Notes: generated from the sequence alone by a model not told the origin. A DNA stretch of 64,000 nt from Himantopus leucocephalus (GCA_003993805.1 RSEF01000001.1:94219319-94283318), one strand, 5' to 3'. Shown: positions 45,336 to 57,023, counted from the first letter of the stretch. Made by a program: numbers and translations.

Positions 45336-46689
45336 GTGACAGAGAGCATTCCTTAGTGTTGGAGCCTATCCTTGGTGGTGTTAGAATGGGACTCAGCATA
45401 GTTTTTAAAGTCTTCCCAGTTAAAACTAAGCCCCAGCCTGTGAACTGTATCCAGGAACCATTTGGGAGAATGCTGAGTTTGGCTAAAGCCAGCACTGAAG
45501 AGTGCAAACCTAAACCTTTCTGTGGCAGCTGGCTTAGATCGCAGAGAACGTGATGGGGAATCTTTAATTTATGGGTACGGATACTGCTTAGGCTATGGAC
45601 ATTTGCTACTCAAAGAAAAAGGCGGCTCAAGTGTCCTGGATTAGGACCTGGTTAGAGCTGATGGCAGGAAGAGCTCCATCCCACTAAGGGAAAAGTCTGA
45701 GCTAGGTCACATGGTGACCTAGGATCCAGACCAAGAACGCTTGGAAATGTGGGACAGGGGATTTTGTCTGGTCTGAGCCACATCTAGGCCCCATGTGGGA
45801 AGATAACTGCACAATCAGTCACTATCAGCTGTCTGTCACAGGACCGTACTTTAAAAGTCCAGCTGTAATTGTCCTCTGCTTTGGTGTGGGGATCTTAGGA
45901 CCAGGCTCTCTCCTCTCAGTTTTGAGCACAAATCCAGATGGGGGAAGGGGTAGAAAAGAGAAGGAATGAGACGTACCTTGAACTCCGTTCCACGTAGCTC
46001 ATGGCAACAGCCCACGTGCCTGCGAGGTGACGAACCTGCCTGGGAGCCGGCGAGGTGAAGCCGCTACCAGTCTGTAAAAACAAGCTGGAAGCAAGCGCAG
46101 CATCCCTGTAACCCTGCCAGCTGCCAGAGGGCATGCATTTTCCAGGAGGGAGCAGGAATCCCATCAGCAAGGCAGCGGCCGGATGATTTAGGCAACTTTA
46201 GCTGAAGTCCTCTGCTTTGATCTGGTGCCAAATGCATAAACAGAGCCGAGGCAAGGCCGGACAGCGTACAAAGGAGTGGGCAACCTCTACAGACGCTGTC
46301 GCGATTTCAGCCATGCTAACGCAGAGTAGCGTTCTCCAAGCCAATACTGCATGGCACAGGTACAGCAATAATGTAATTCCAAGATGAAAGAACTCATCCT
46401 GTCAGAATAAGCAACTTCACCCTATGTCTAGGCAACATGAGGGACAAATCACACCACCCAGAAGTGCCACGGGCTGTCCTGCACATACTGGAGGGCATTC
46501 TGCCCCTTCTTGGCTGCAAACTCTGCCTCAAGCAAGCAAAGGCAGAAGCAATGCTACAGAGGCAATCCCATCCTTTTTGAGTTCATCAGCTGGTTCTACA
46601 GCACCTGGCTAAGAAAGCTGCCTGGGATAACGACACATACCTGAGACACAATATACTGGGAGGAAGGACACTGCTTGGAAGGTCACTTG

Positions 46690-48118
46690 ATATGGCAAGA
46701 AACTTGGCTGGAAGCATTCAGAAGATACTTTGTGATCAGACCCTCTTCCCCATGCGCTGGACTTCAGATTCCAGTTGACTGGAAGCTAGCAAATGTTATT
46801 CCAGTTTTCAAGAAGGACAAGAAAGACGACCCTGGTAATTACAGGCCTCCCAGTTTCACTCTGGCACCTTGTAAAATTATGAAGATTATTCTGGGGGTTT
46901 TTGAAAAAGGCTTGCAAGACGATGCAGTCAGCATGGGTGCATGAAGGGAAAGTCGTGCCTCACTAACTTAACATGACAAGGTTACCTGCCCAGAGGACAA
47001 AGGGAAGGCAGCAGACGTGGGGTTTTGGGGGGATTTTAGCAAAGCTTTTGATACCATCTCTCACAGTATCCTTCTGTACAGTCTCCAGCGTACAGCTAGA
47101 CATGCACATAATACAATGGGTGGACAATCGGCTGAAGGGTCAGGCTCAAAGGGGGATAGTGAATGGGGTTACATCAGGCTGGTGGCCAGTCGCTAGTGGT
47201 GTTCCCAGGGCTCAATTTTAGGGCTGGTTCCCTTCAAAGCTTTTATCAATGACCTAGACACAGGAGTCGAATGCATGCTAAACTTGCTGACAATAATGAA
47301 TTAGGAGGAGCTGTTGATTCCCTCAAGGGAGACAGAGGCCTGACAGAGAGATCGTGAACACGCCAGGCAATCACCAAGCATACGAAATTCAAGAAGAACA
47401 AATGCCAGATGCTGCACCTGGAATGGTTTAATCCTGGAGGTATGTGTAGGCTGGGGGACAAGAGGCTGGAGTACAGCCCTGCAGAAAGGGACCTGGGCAT
47501 TTTGGTGGATGGTGAGCTCCCTCAGTCAGCGATGTGCCCTGCCGGGCAAAAGGGCCAACGCGATCCTGAGGTGCATTAGGCACAGTACAGCTAACTGGGC
47601 AAAACTCAGCACTGCTCCAGCCTCACCTCGAGTACTGTGTGCAGTTTTGGACTCCACAATACAGGATATAAGAATATTAGAATGTGTCCAAAGGAGGGCA
47701 ACAAAGATGGCGACAGAAGCCATGACTTAAGAGGAGCAGCTGAGGATACCAGGTTTGTTCAGCTCAGAGGAGACTGAGGGGTGCCCTCACTGCTGCCTGC
47801 AACTCCCTCGTGAGGGGAAGCAGAGAGGGAGGTGCCAATCTCTTCTCTTTGGTGTCCAGCAACAGGACATGAGGAACGGCTTAAAGCTGCTTTGGGGGAA
47901 GTTCAGAGTGGATATTAGGAAAAAGTTCTTCACTGACAGTGTGGTCAAGCTCTCCAGGGAAGCGGTCATGGCCCCAAGCCTTTCTCTGTTCAAGACGTAT
48001 TTAGACAACACTCTTATCCGTGGTTTAACTTTCAGGTTGCCCTGTGTGCAGTGAGGAGTTGGACTCAGTGATCTTTGTGGTTCCCTTCCAACTCAGGATA
48101 TTCTATGATTCCATGAAA
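46690..48118 (+). mobile_element. CR1 LINE, plus strand, decayed ORF2
   Basis: About 1.4 kb. The + frames keep 'WKLANVIPVFKKDKKDDPGNYRPP' in part (near 46,780), a 'gcaaagcttttgataccatc' RT block (compare 'SKAFDT', near 47,040), 'IILRCIRHST'-like and 'RVQRRATKMA' segments (near 47,560 and 47,700), and the tail 'ttcccttccaactcaggata' followed by ATTCTATGATTCCATG (48,100-48,115). Frameshifts interrupt ORF2, so it is inactive; the 5' end is truncated. Confidence 0.92.
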
Positions 48119-48559
48119 TCTCCAAGTCCTAAATCTAGTATAGGGCAGCCCAGTGAGAGAGGGAAACAGCCAGCCCCCGAAGCAGACGAGATTTTGCCTT
48201 TGAAACCCAAGCACAGAAGAGAGCTGAGGCAGTGGAGGAAGATTTCTCCTGTGCTCTTGGCCAGGAAAGCAGGAGGAAAAAAAGGTGTAAGAATGGAGGT
48301 CAGGACACAGTACATACATGCTGCTGTGACAGGGGAAAGCAGGTAAACCTATGCTCATCCACGGGCAGCTAAGAAACTGGCCCTGGGTCACCCCTGCAGC
48401 TCTATGAGCACTCACACCTGCTCATCCTCTCCCCACCCTGCGATCTCTCCCCTTGCTCCTTTCCCCACAACATCCTGATTCTGCCTTCAACCAAATAAAA
48501 GCTCTGTTCCACCTCCCTGTATGGAAAATAACCTCTTTTTCCAGCACTAAGCACACTTA

Positions 48560-49114
48560 GACACAGTATAAATTTGGGGGTTTTTAATTTTTACAAATGT
48601 TTGAAAGAATCACTGAGCAGACAGTGACACAAATAGATATTCCAGCAGTGACGAGAACCCAATGAATGACATTTTCCTGAATTGAGTCCCAGGTTCTCTT
48701 GGGATCAAGAGTGAAAGAGAAACAAAATTTACTAGAAAAAAAGCCTGGTGCTGATGGCAGCAGAACTCCCTCCCTTGGCCAAAGAAATATTCTGATTTTA
48801 CCCTACAGAAATCTAAAGATTAATGAAGGTTAGAGGTGAATTACTATATCCACATGGGTTAATACCCGTAGGCACCCTTGCCCCCTCCCCAAATTTAACT
48901 GGTGTGGTGAGGAAGGGATTACAGCTGCCTAGTGACAGAGCCCAATCCCATAACTAGATCACCACAGATGGAGCAGGGGCATGGGAACCAAATCTGCCTA
49001 CTGGATTAACAACTTCAAAATGAGGGCAAACAACGCTCGTGGAGGGAGTTCAGAGTTCCTCACTCGTATCTTCTGCTGGTCAGTGCCGGTGGTTCTAGGA
49101 GGCTTTAGTTTCTT
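48560..49114 (-). other. PHB2: Probable PHB2 3' UTR
   Basis: The stretch follows the PHB2 stop on the minus strand. A minus-strand ATTAAA (plus 48,584-48,589 region, TTTAAT) is the best poly(A) signal candidate. No AATAAA is found on the minus strand closer to the stop. The end is uncertain. Confidence 0.4.
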
Positions 49115-52100
49115 TCATTTCTTCCCTTGTTTGAGTAGGAGACTGTCACTGAAAGGGAGAGAGGTGAGTCGTCAGTTCAGAAAGCACAAGCAAAACTGAA
49201 CCAGACCCTCACTACAGCCTTGGGGGTATGGGCTGTCACACCTAAATGACCTGGACTTCAAGTCCTTCCTACTAGGTACTTTTTTCAAAGCCCCTTAAGC
49301 CTTCTGGGATGAATAAGACAGAATCTGATCAGAGGGAAGGAAGAAGGCTCTTACAATCAGAGATCCCATGGAAAAGAAACCACCTCTGGCTTCCTTTCGC
49401 GATTCTAAGAAATCTAAGCTTTTAGCTGCATGCTATTAGCTCAGCTGGCACTGCCTTGTCCGGTTAACACTGGACAGATTAGGCAAAGCCATCACACTCC
49501 TGCCAGCTCTGAAAGCAGGGAATGGGGTTTTCTAGCACGGACTGGAAAGCTTTTGGAGAGTAACAAGAGCACCTTTCCTAGAGATTGTTAACCCAAAGCA
49601 ACATAAATTCCGACACTTATCTGTCCTCTTACAGCCCTCTTTGCCACAAATGCAGGATGCCCTGCATACATGGGACTGATCAGAGGACCCTCCTCCACTA
49701 CTCCTGCTTTCCCCATGCAAGGTTCCTTACGGGACACACACAGAGCTCCAATTACTGAGTATCTCCTACTTGATGTAGGAGTTGGTGTGGCCCCTGCAAG
49801 GAAGGGCTTCAAGCTTCACATCACAAATTGGAACTGAGGTAGAGATGGAATACACTTCCTGTGGCCAGAAAGGCCCAAGCCAGAAACATCCCAGGCACCA
49901 GGCACACAACAACACTCTTGTTCCCAGTACTAACAAAAGGATCAAAATAAACAGTGCCTTACCTCCCTCTGTGTGTCAGGAGATGCAGTAAAGGGGGGAA
50001 AAGAAGGAAGAAAAACAAGAGTAAAATGATTAGATTTAACAAAAAAATCTCAATTTCCAAAGTAAGACTGCTCCCTGCTTAGCTGTGTCCTCTGGCATCA
50101 GGGTGCTCTCAGTGAAAAGATCCTGAGAGAGCTCCAGAAAGGGGATCAGCTTCACAAGGAGCGTGCCAATAAATCCACCCACAACAGCCACCTGGCCCCT
50201 TTACCTGGTGAATCCCTCATCCTGCAGGTTCAGTACCAAGTTATCTGCTGTCAGATATACGCGATTTTGTGAGCCAGCAATCTGAAAAAGAAACCCATTA
50301 CAGAGATTGCATAAAGGAGAAGAGTATAAATGCATGTGGAAGAACAGCACTAACGAAGACTTCTATCTCCCCCTCCAGATACAGCACTCGTTTGCATTCA
50401 CTTCAGAACTCGGTTAAATCAATGCAACTCCCCAAAACAACTCTGTAACTTCCTGACTTCTTATCCCAGTGCCATCAGACTTTCTAAAAGAAGTGCTCAT
50501 TCTGTCCCCTGTCAGACAGACCTTTGATCCCACGCTTAGCTGTCCCCTTTCCTCAGCCTGCAGGAAACCAGGAGCTTTTGGTGGCTGCAGCTGGGCCTGG
50601 GTGTTGGAATTTGATGTGGATCTGGCCTTGTCATATGGAAGGCATGAACTCCTAGCCTCACACCTAACTGCCGATCGTTGCAGGCTGAATCTTAAGCTTT
50701 ATTTGAGCAGAGAAGGACTGGGCAGGAACAAGGATCAAGACAGGGCAGGTCACATTCGCCTTAAATTCATCATGTGGCCACTGGGCTGGGAAGACAGCAC
50801 AAGGACTGCAGAAGGACAACTGTAATTCTGTGCCCCATTGCTCACCGTTTTTGAGATGTTTTGAGCAGCTCGGATCTTACGTAGCTTGATGTAGCCTGGA
50901 TTCCTGCTAAGAGCTTCACCGAGGTACAGGGGAGGAAAAGTTAAGGAAAAAACTGCTAACAGAAGCCACCTACCCTCAAGGAATTCTTCCTAAGCCATAT
51001 CATCAAACATCTTAGCAGAAAAAGCAATCTCTATCCCAGTAACTTGGGCCTTTGGGAAGGGATATTTTTACTTCCACAAATCAAGAACCACATTATGGAT
51101 TATGGTCACACATAGCAACTAAAAGTTAAACATTACAACAGGGAGCTCACACCCTTCTCTGCTCTGACCTGTAACCTCTGACAAATCTCACTCCAGCCAA
51201 CTGTAGGGGGGGAAAAAATATAAATGACGATGACCTACTTGAAGCTATTATCTGGTAACAGTCTACTAAGCATGAACCCAGTGCGACAGATTCTCAGGCC
51301 TGTCAGGCTCACAAGACACACCCCACAAAAATCTCCCAAAGCAGGATATCATCTTGGCAGCTGTAGCTTCCCCTTCAGCCTGAACAATCTTCTGCTTCTG
51401 CTCCTGCTTGGCCTTCTCCACCAGAAACTGAGCGCGCTGTGCCTCCTGCTGGGCTGCAGAGAGAATGGCCAAAAGAACAGATAGCGTTCTGGGGTGATGC
51501 CCGTAAGTAAGAAATCTATCCGAGTATACTTTTACTTTTTCCAGACCCTCTAAACATAATCCGTGTAGTAAGTGGTAGGAGTCCCAGTATGAAGAGGAAC
51601 CCTACAGTGTTGGGAGCTCAGTCCCACTGATGGCCTATCCCAACGCAAAAGCAGTGACAGGCTAGCCCAAATTCTGCTTCCTTGTTTAACAATTCAATAA
51701 AAAGGCAAAGGTGATCCACTCTTCCAGGCATAAATTGAACTCACCCACTTGCTTAGCCTCTACAGCTGCTGTGTATTCACGACTGAAACTGAGCTCCGTG
51801 ATAGCCACATCATCCAGGATGAGGCTGAAATCCTTGGCTCTCTCTGTCAGTTCTCGCCTAATGAGCAGAGACACCTGAAACACAAATATAGCAAAAAGAG
51901 TACCAAACACAGGCTGATTCTCACTTCCTGTGCACCCCAAAAATGAAGCACAACTGCTCTTCACAGTTCATTCACATTGGGCCCAAGCGAGACATTACAT
52001 AAAGCAAACCTTGAATCGTGAACATTAATACCATCTCTGAATCTGTCACCTCTAAATAACACTGCATATCCACAGCTACATATAGCATTTTCAAAAGTAA

Positions 52101-54451
52101 ATTACAGCTTATTTACAGTTATTATTTAACTATACTATACAACTAATTTTACAAAAATAAAAACCTTCTTGAAAGTTTTTTTGCTTTCACATCCTATCAC
52201 ATCTAGTCCCACAGTTCCCACAATTGTTTCGGCAATGAGTATTGCCTCGAATTTGGCAATTTGGCTGTCTCGTCTCTGTATTCAGCTTAAGAAAATAAAA
52301 GTTACCATTCTGCACTGCTACACATTGTAGACATATCACGTCTCTTAATTATTGTAGCTACTTCTCTAGAGTAGCTACTCTCCTTTTCTTAAGTCTCTTT
52401 TGATAAGTGTTGTTGGCAGATTTTTTTTTTTATTCTATTAATTTCTCAGTTGCCTTTAACTTGCCAATATCTTTTTCAGGCAGGCTGACAAGTCCTACAC
52501 CAATTATTGACTTAAATAGAAATTATTGCAGCAGTATCACATCCTTGACATTTTGCTTTTGCTTTTACATTTATTGCAGCTGTTTCTGAGCAGAATTCTA
52601 AAATGATGCCAGAATCCTTTACTGTGTGAACTGTGAGCGCATAACTATGTAGTCACTTAATTTTTTTCTGATTATCAACCGTTTCAATATGCGCCACTTT
52701 ACAGTAATTAATAGATGCCAAGAAGGCAAATACAATTCAGTGTATTCTGAAATTTCAGAGATACCCCACCATCGGTTTTGCTTCCAATAAACCTAAATCC
52801 CTTGCAGACATTGTTTCTTTGCTGTCACATTCTCCCTTTCCACTTTCTCTTTATACAAGATCATTAACAAATCCCTTCAGTGCACACCATGTGGCCTAGC
52901 ACAAAACCCTGAAGTCCCTATTCCAGATCATTTCTCAAAACAAGACCCGGACACTTAGTTCTACTGTTTGCTTTTTTATCATTGATCAGAAACTAGTTAA
53001 GAGATGCTTTGTATTTCATCTTTCTGACAACTCTTTAGCAGTCTCATGCAGGACCTCCCATGAAGCCTTCTAAAAGATCAGCAACTTTCTGTCTCCCTCA
53101 ACTGCAACAGGAAACAGATACTCTCAGAATCCCTAACAATTACATTATCACAACACAAACTTTCAGGTATAAGCTTTTTAAAGCTAAATATTTCCATGAT
53201 TTTGCCACCACTCCAGATTACCTTCTAATCTTTTCCTAAACACAAATATTTGCTACCCTTCTGTAGCATCCATTACTGAAAGTTTACTGCTTTGTTAACT
53301 GCTCACCCACTTTGCTTTTCAGATCCGTTAGAACTGTTTAATTTGCTCTGACAGCTCTTCTGACACCCGGGAAGGGACAGGTAATTTTTTCAAAGCCAGT
53401 TGCTTATAGACTATGATGTAAATTAGCTCCCCCTCCCCCGTCATTAAATTATGGTGCAGTTTTGCACTCTATATACCAATGAATCCAGTCTTCTCAGAAG
53501 CTAGTGGTACAGCCTTAGTGTATCTGTATCAGAGTAAAACTGTAAGCAGGAGGCAGTTCCATACCCTTTCCATTTGGATGCATCGTCTCCCAGCCTAATA
53601 TATTTAACCTTTATCTGTTATAACATTCCCCATGTGCACAGTTTAGTTGTTTCTTTGCAATCTGACTGTAATTCTCCCCCAGAAGAGTTCACCTGGGCTC
53701 TCTGCGTGATGAGCTGGGAAGCGTTAAACTTGGCTACCACGCTCTTGAGCACTTCATTAACGATGGAAGGCAGGACTCGCTCCTCGTAGTCCAGACCCAG
53801 GCGCTGGTACATGCTGGGCAGCTCCGCAGCATTGGGGCGTGTGAGAACACGCAGGGAAATGTTCACCATCTGCAAATCTGAAGAGGAGAAAGAGACATGA
53901 GCAGGGCCAGCGCTGCGGCCGGACTCCTGTCCCCCTCCCCTCCCCCCAGGCGCCGCCTGGGCCTCATGCTCTGCTCTGCGGGGCCGTTCTCACCTTTGGA
54001 GCCGGTGGGGGAGGAGATTTTCCGCGGCCGGGCTCGAATGTCGTAGATGATGGGGTACTGGAACCACGGGATCCTGCGCGGGGCGAGAGGGCCGTTACTA
54101 ACGCGGGACGGTCGGGCCGGGGCCGGCCCCGCGGGGCCGGGGGGGAGCTAGGCCTTACCTGAAGTGCAGCCCCTCGGCGAGGATGGTGTCCTGCTGGACG
54201 CCGCCGATGCGGTTGAAGAAGATGGCCCGCTGGCCGCCTTCCACTGCGGGGAGAAGGGGTACGGTCAGGGCGGGAGGCGGAGGGACCGGGCGCGCCGTGG
54301 GGGGGAGAGGGGGGGCACACTCACCGATGAAGACGGACTCGCGGACGCCGTAGGCCAGGGCGCCGGCGCCCAGCAGCAGCTTGAGGGCGGTGCCGACGCC
54401 GCGCGGCCCGGCCGGCAGCCGCCCCGCCAGGTCCTTCAGGTTCTGCGCCAT
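49115..54451 (-). CDS. PHB2: Prohibitin-2, 299 aa
   Basis: Prohibitin-2 forms ring complexes with PHB1 in the mitochondrial inner membrane and acts in membrane organisation and mitophagy. Nine coding exons on the minus strand: 54325-54451, 54159-54243, 53994-54073, 53693-53877, 51745-51874, 51350-51453, 50846-50923, 50205-50281 and 49115-49148. They sum to exactly 300 codons with stop, equal to human. The protein starts [18 protein letters not shown], has the N-terminal hydrophobic anchor (about residues 22-36), the SPFH domain ('[20 protein letters not shown]', '[19 protein letters not shown]'; YQRL is the LC3-interacting motif) and the coiled-coil region. Intron 6 is an AT-AC intron; all others are GT-AG. 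The last exon encodes a slightly altered tail ([11 protein letters not shown]). It shares a divergent promoter with EMG1. Confidence 0.98.
50623..50780 (-). ncRNA. Candidate scaRNA (SCARNA12/U89-like) in PHB2 intron 7
   Basis: On the minus strand a C box ATGATGA (50773 down to 50767) is preceded by TGGCC (50780-50776), which can pair with GGCCA (50627-50623) to close a 5-bp stem. A D-box-like ATGA stands just before that 3' arm. Next to the C box lies AAGGCGAA, complementary to the invariant U5 snRNA loop text UUCGCCUU. An H-box-like AAATAA, a stem AGCCT/AGGCT and an ACA follow about 66 bases apart, as in the 3' half of an H/ACA RNA. Human PHB2 hosts SCARNA12 (U89), a U5-related scaRNA, as far as I recall. 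The D box is imperfect and the ends are uncertain. Confidence 0.5.
50924..51349 (-). other. PHB2: U12-type AT-AC intron of PHB2 (intron 6)
   Basis: Read on the minus strand, the intron begins ATATCCTGCT (U12 donor consensus ATATCCTTT), has the branch-site motif TTCCTTAAC (plus 50,940-50,948), identical to the U12 consensus, and ends GTAC, with AC as the last two bases about 17 nt beyond the branch adenosine. The flanking exons join in phase as ..AAKM | LGEAL.., which matches human PHB2 protein. No GT-AG alternative gives that join. It should be removed by the minor spliceosome. Confidence 0.93.
51875..53692 (-). other. PHB2: PHB2 intron 4
   Basis: This is the largest PHB2 intron (1.8 kb), AT-rich, between the exons ending ..LITQRAQ and starting VSLLIRREL. 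Only decayed LINE-like text is seen; I recognise no RNA gene or exon in it. Confidence 0.6.
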
Positions 54452-54750
54452 GGCCGCGCCGCGCCGCGCGCCCCGCCGGGAAGGACACCGGAAGCTGCCG
54501 CCGCCAATGGCGCTCCGGCGGGAAACCGCGGCGCGGGAGGAGCAACCACCCCCTCCCGCCCCGCCGCCGCTTTCCGGCGCGGCCGCGCTGTCCGCCGGAA
54601 GTGGCTCCGGCCGGAGGGAGATTACGGGTGCGCTCCAGGCGCCATCTTGGGTGGCCGCAGCAGCCGGTGGGCGGTCTGGGGGCGGGGCGGGGCGGGGCGG
54701 GGCGGGGCGGGGGCGGTGCTGCCGGTGCCGCGCGGTGCGGCGGTAGCAAA
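54452..54750. promoter_or_regulatory. Divergent CpG-rich promoter of PHB2 and EMG1
   Basis: Only 299 bases separate the two start codons. The stretch is CpG-rich and has ETS/GABP-type sites (ACCGGAAGC near 54,488; CCGGAAGTG at 54,595-54,603), a YY1-type GCCATCTTG (54,642-54,650), a GGGGC tandem array (54,678-54,715) and an AAAATGGCGGC block overlapping the EMG1 start codon. No TATA box is evident, as is normal for housekeeping promoters. Confidence 0.85.
54678..54715 (+). repeat. (GGGGC)n tandem array in the PHB2/EMG1 promoter
   Basis: About seven tandem GGGGC units. They form overlapping SP1-type GC boxes and could fold as a G-quadruplex on the + strand. Confidence 0.9.
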
Positions 54751-56664
54751 ATGGCGGCGCCCAAGCGGCCTCGTGAAGAGGAGGAGGAGAATAAGGCTGA
54801 AGACGCTTCGCTGGAGGCGAAGCGGCCCCGCGGGCAGCGGCGGTTGCTGGTGGTGCTGGAGGGGGCGAGTCTGGAGACAGTGAAGGTGCGGGCGGCGGGG
54901 GGTCTGGCCGGGCCGAAGGCGGCCGCGGGCGCCCTTGCCCACCTGTCCGTGCTTTGGCCGTAGGTGGGGAAGACGTTCGAGCTCCTCAACTGCGACAAGC
55001 ACAAGGCGCTGCTGCTGCGGAACGGCCGGGACCCCGGGGAGGTTCGGCCCGACATCACCCACCAGGTACCGGCTGGGTCCGGGCGGCGTCTGCGCCGGCC
55101 TGGGCTGCCCGGGGTGGCGGTGGGGCCGGCAAGCATTCGGCTTGGGGGAGGTCGTCCCTCAGGTCTGGAGGTCTGCTTTGTGCCCCTGGAACGGGGGTGA
55201 GTTTGGCCTTACTCGCTGCGCTCGTGGTTTGTTAGCAATTCTCTTTATTTCGATATGGCATTGCTTTCTCTCAGCTTTACAGTAGCGTTCATGCGGCTAG
55301 GTGAACTTCTTTCTGCCTCATCATCAGTCCCTTCTGTATTCATGGGGCCTAACCCTCAAGTTTTGCAAGAGCCTTTTCTTTTGCGGCTTTTCTATTTCCT
55401 CTGCTGTGTGTTTTCTTTTTCAGAGCCTCCTGATGCTCATGGACAGCCCACTGAATCGGGCTGGTCTCCTGCAGGTTTATATCCATACCCAGAAGAATGT
55501 TCTAATTGAAGTCAATCCTCAAACCAGAATCCCAAGAACTTTTGATCGATTCTGTGGTCTTATGGGTAAGTGATTCAAACTTTATACTGGCCACAAAATA
55601 ATGCAGGAAGGTGGTTAGGAGTGGAAGAATTTTGGGAAGAGCAGAAATGTTGCACCAACCCACCAACCTTAAAAATGCAAGAGAAACGAGCAGAGATATG
55701 ACAGTGTTGTTGGGCAAGTTTCAGGATACGTAGATCAACTATGTGTTCCTTAGCACAGTGGGGAGTGCCAGCATGAGACTGTGCTAGCAGCAAAATAACT
55801 CACTGATCAGTATTTCTTGGGACTGATTTAGAAGATGCTGGGAGCTGTAAAGATGGACTTTTTGTCTACTAGGCAGAGGATAGGATTCCTCTGGCAAAAG
55901 AACAGACAGCTTAACTAATTTTCTTCTCTTGTCAGTTCAGTTGCTGCATAAGCTCAGCGTTCGAGCAGCTGATGGGCCTCAGAAGTTGTTGAAGGTAAAC
56001 ATTCTTTGATTGTTCACAGGTAATGTTCCAACATTCCTCCTTTGCAGCTAGTAATGTAGGAGTAATTTCTTTTTTTTTTATTATTTTTGTACAAACCATG
56101 GACTTAGCTATGTAGCAAGGCCTCTTACCTCTACGCCCATACTAACTCTCTGCTTTCTGTAGGTGATTAAAAATCCAGTCAGTGATCATCTCCCTGTGGG
56201 CTGTATGAAGATAGGCACCTCTTTTGCAGTTCCAAAGGTGTCAGATCTGCGGGAACTGGTTCCTACAGCAGAGCCAGTTACCATTGTTGTGGGAGCTTTT
56301 GCCCATGGTTCGGTAAGTGCATGTATCCCATACCTGGGGTTGTAAAAATATTTATCAGGATAGATTTCAGTCTTGTTCTGAGTATGGGGGTTTTTTTTCT
56401 TCTCTTTTTTTTTTTTTCCTCCCCTCTTGGTGTCCCACATCCCACTCCCTCTTTTTTTCCCCCTGGGGTAGGCTTGTCAAAAAAGGGCCCAGCGCTGCAA
56501 TGCTTGGGACTTATATCCCTCCCAAGAGAGGGCACTAGTGAGGGCTTGCAGTTGGCCTGCTGTGTTTTATTGTGGCTGTGTTCAACCTTAGAGAAATACT
56601 GTGCCTCTCCAGCCAATGGAGATGGATGGGACTAAGTGAAAACTTTGCAGCTTGATTTTNCTGA

Positions 56665-56696
<32 letters not shown>

Positions 56697-56834
56697 CTTT
56701 TCCCCCCCCTCTTCCCCTAGGTCAATGTTGACTATACAGAAAAGATGGTCTCCATCAGCAACTATCCCCTCTCTGCCGCCCTGACATGTGCTAAAATTAC
56801 TACTGCCTTTGAGGAAGTCTGGGGAGTAGTATGA
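54751..56834 (+). CDS. EMG1: EMG1/Nep1, rRNA pseudouridine N1-methyltransferase, 233 aa
   Basis: EMG1 is a nucleolar SPOUT-family methyltransferase that modifies the hypermodified pseudouridine of 18S rRNA and is needed for 40S assembly. Six exons: 54751-54885, 54964-55065, 55424-55565, 55936-55994, 56163-56312 and 56721-56834 (TGA). All are GT-AG and phase-consistent. After an acidic/lysine-rich N-terminus shorter than human (human 244 aa) it follows the family closely: '[12 protein letters not shown]', 'ELLNCDKHK', '[14 protein letters not shown]' (Asp75 equals human Asp86, changed in Bowen-Conradi syndrome), '[20 protein letters not shown]', 'VGAFAHGS' and '[19 protein letters not shown]'. 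Intron 5 contains an N (56660) and a 28-base poly-T (56,669-56,696). Confidence 0.98.
56669..56696 (+). repeat. Poly-T tract before EMG1 exon 6
   Basis: Twenty-eight T residues lie just upstream of the polypyrimidine tract of the last EMG1 acceptor (AG at 56719-56720), with an N nine bases before. The length is probably approximate. Confidence 0.85.
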
Positions 56835-57023
56835 GCTTCTGCTGCTACTGCTGTCATCGTGTATTCCTACACGGTTACTCCACATTCTGGAGAGGGTCTT
56901 TTACTTAGGTGTGGACCTGGAGGACTTTGGGCTCCTGGAAGGGAAAAGACTTCAATTTCATCCTTGTAGCGTCTGGAGCAATGGGACTTTAAATGGACTG
57001 CCCCACTGACCTTTTTTCCTACT

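Larger units (their letters stand above)
44470..48560. other. Intergenic region between PTPN6 and PHB2 3' ends
   Basis: About 4 kb between two converging genes, with CR1 copies at 44,930-45,335 and 46,690-48,118 and no supported coding exon. In human the miR-200c/miR-141 pair lies between PTPN6 and PHB2. I looked for both mature sequences and found only an isolated AATACTGC (46,343-46,350) without a matching hairpin arm. Confidence 0.5.

Noticed and set aside
46343..46350. AATACTGC, matching the miR-200c seed region
   Set aside because: Only eight bases match and no complementary CAGTGTT-containing arm lies within 80 bases on either side.
49464..49472. TAACACTGG in PHB2 intron 8, resembling the miR-141 seed
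   Set aside because: The match stops after the seed and no hairpin partner is present upstream or downstream.
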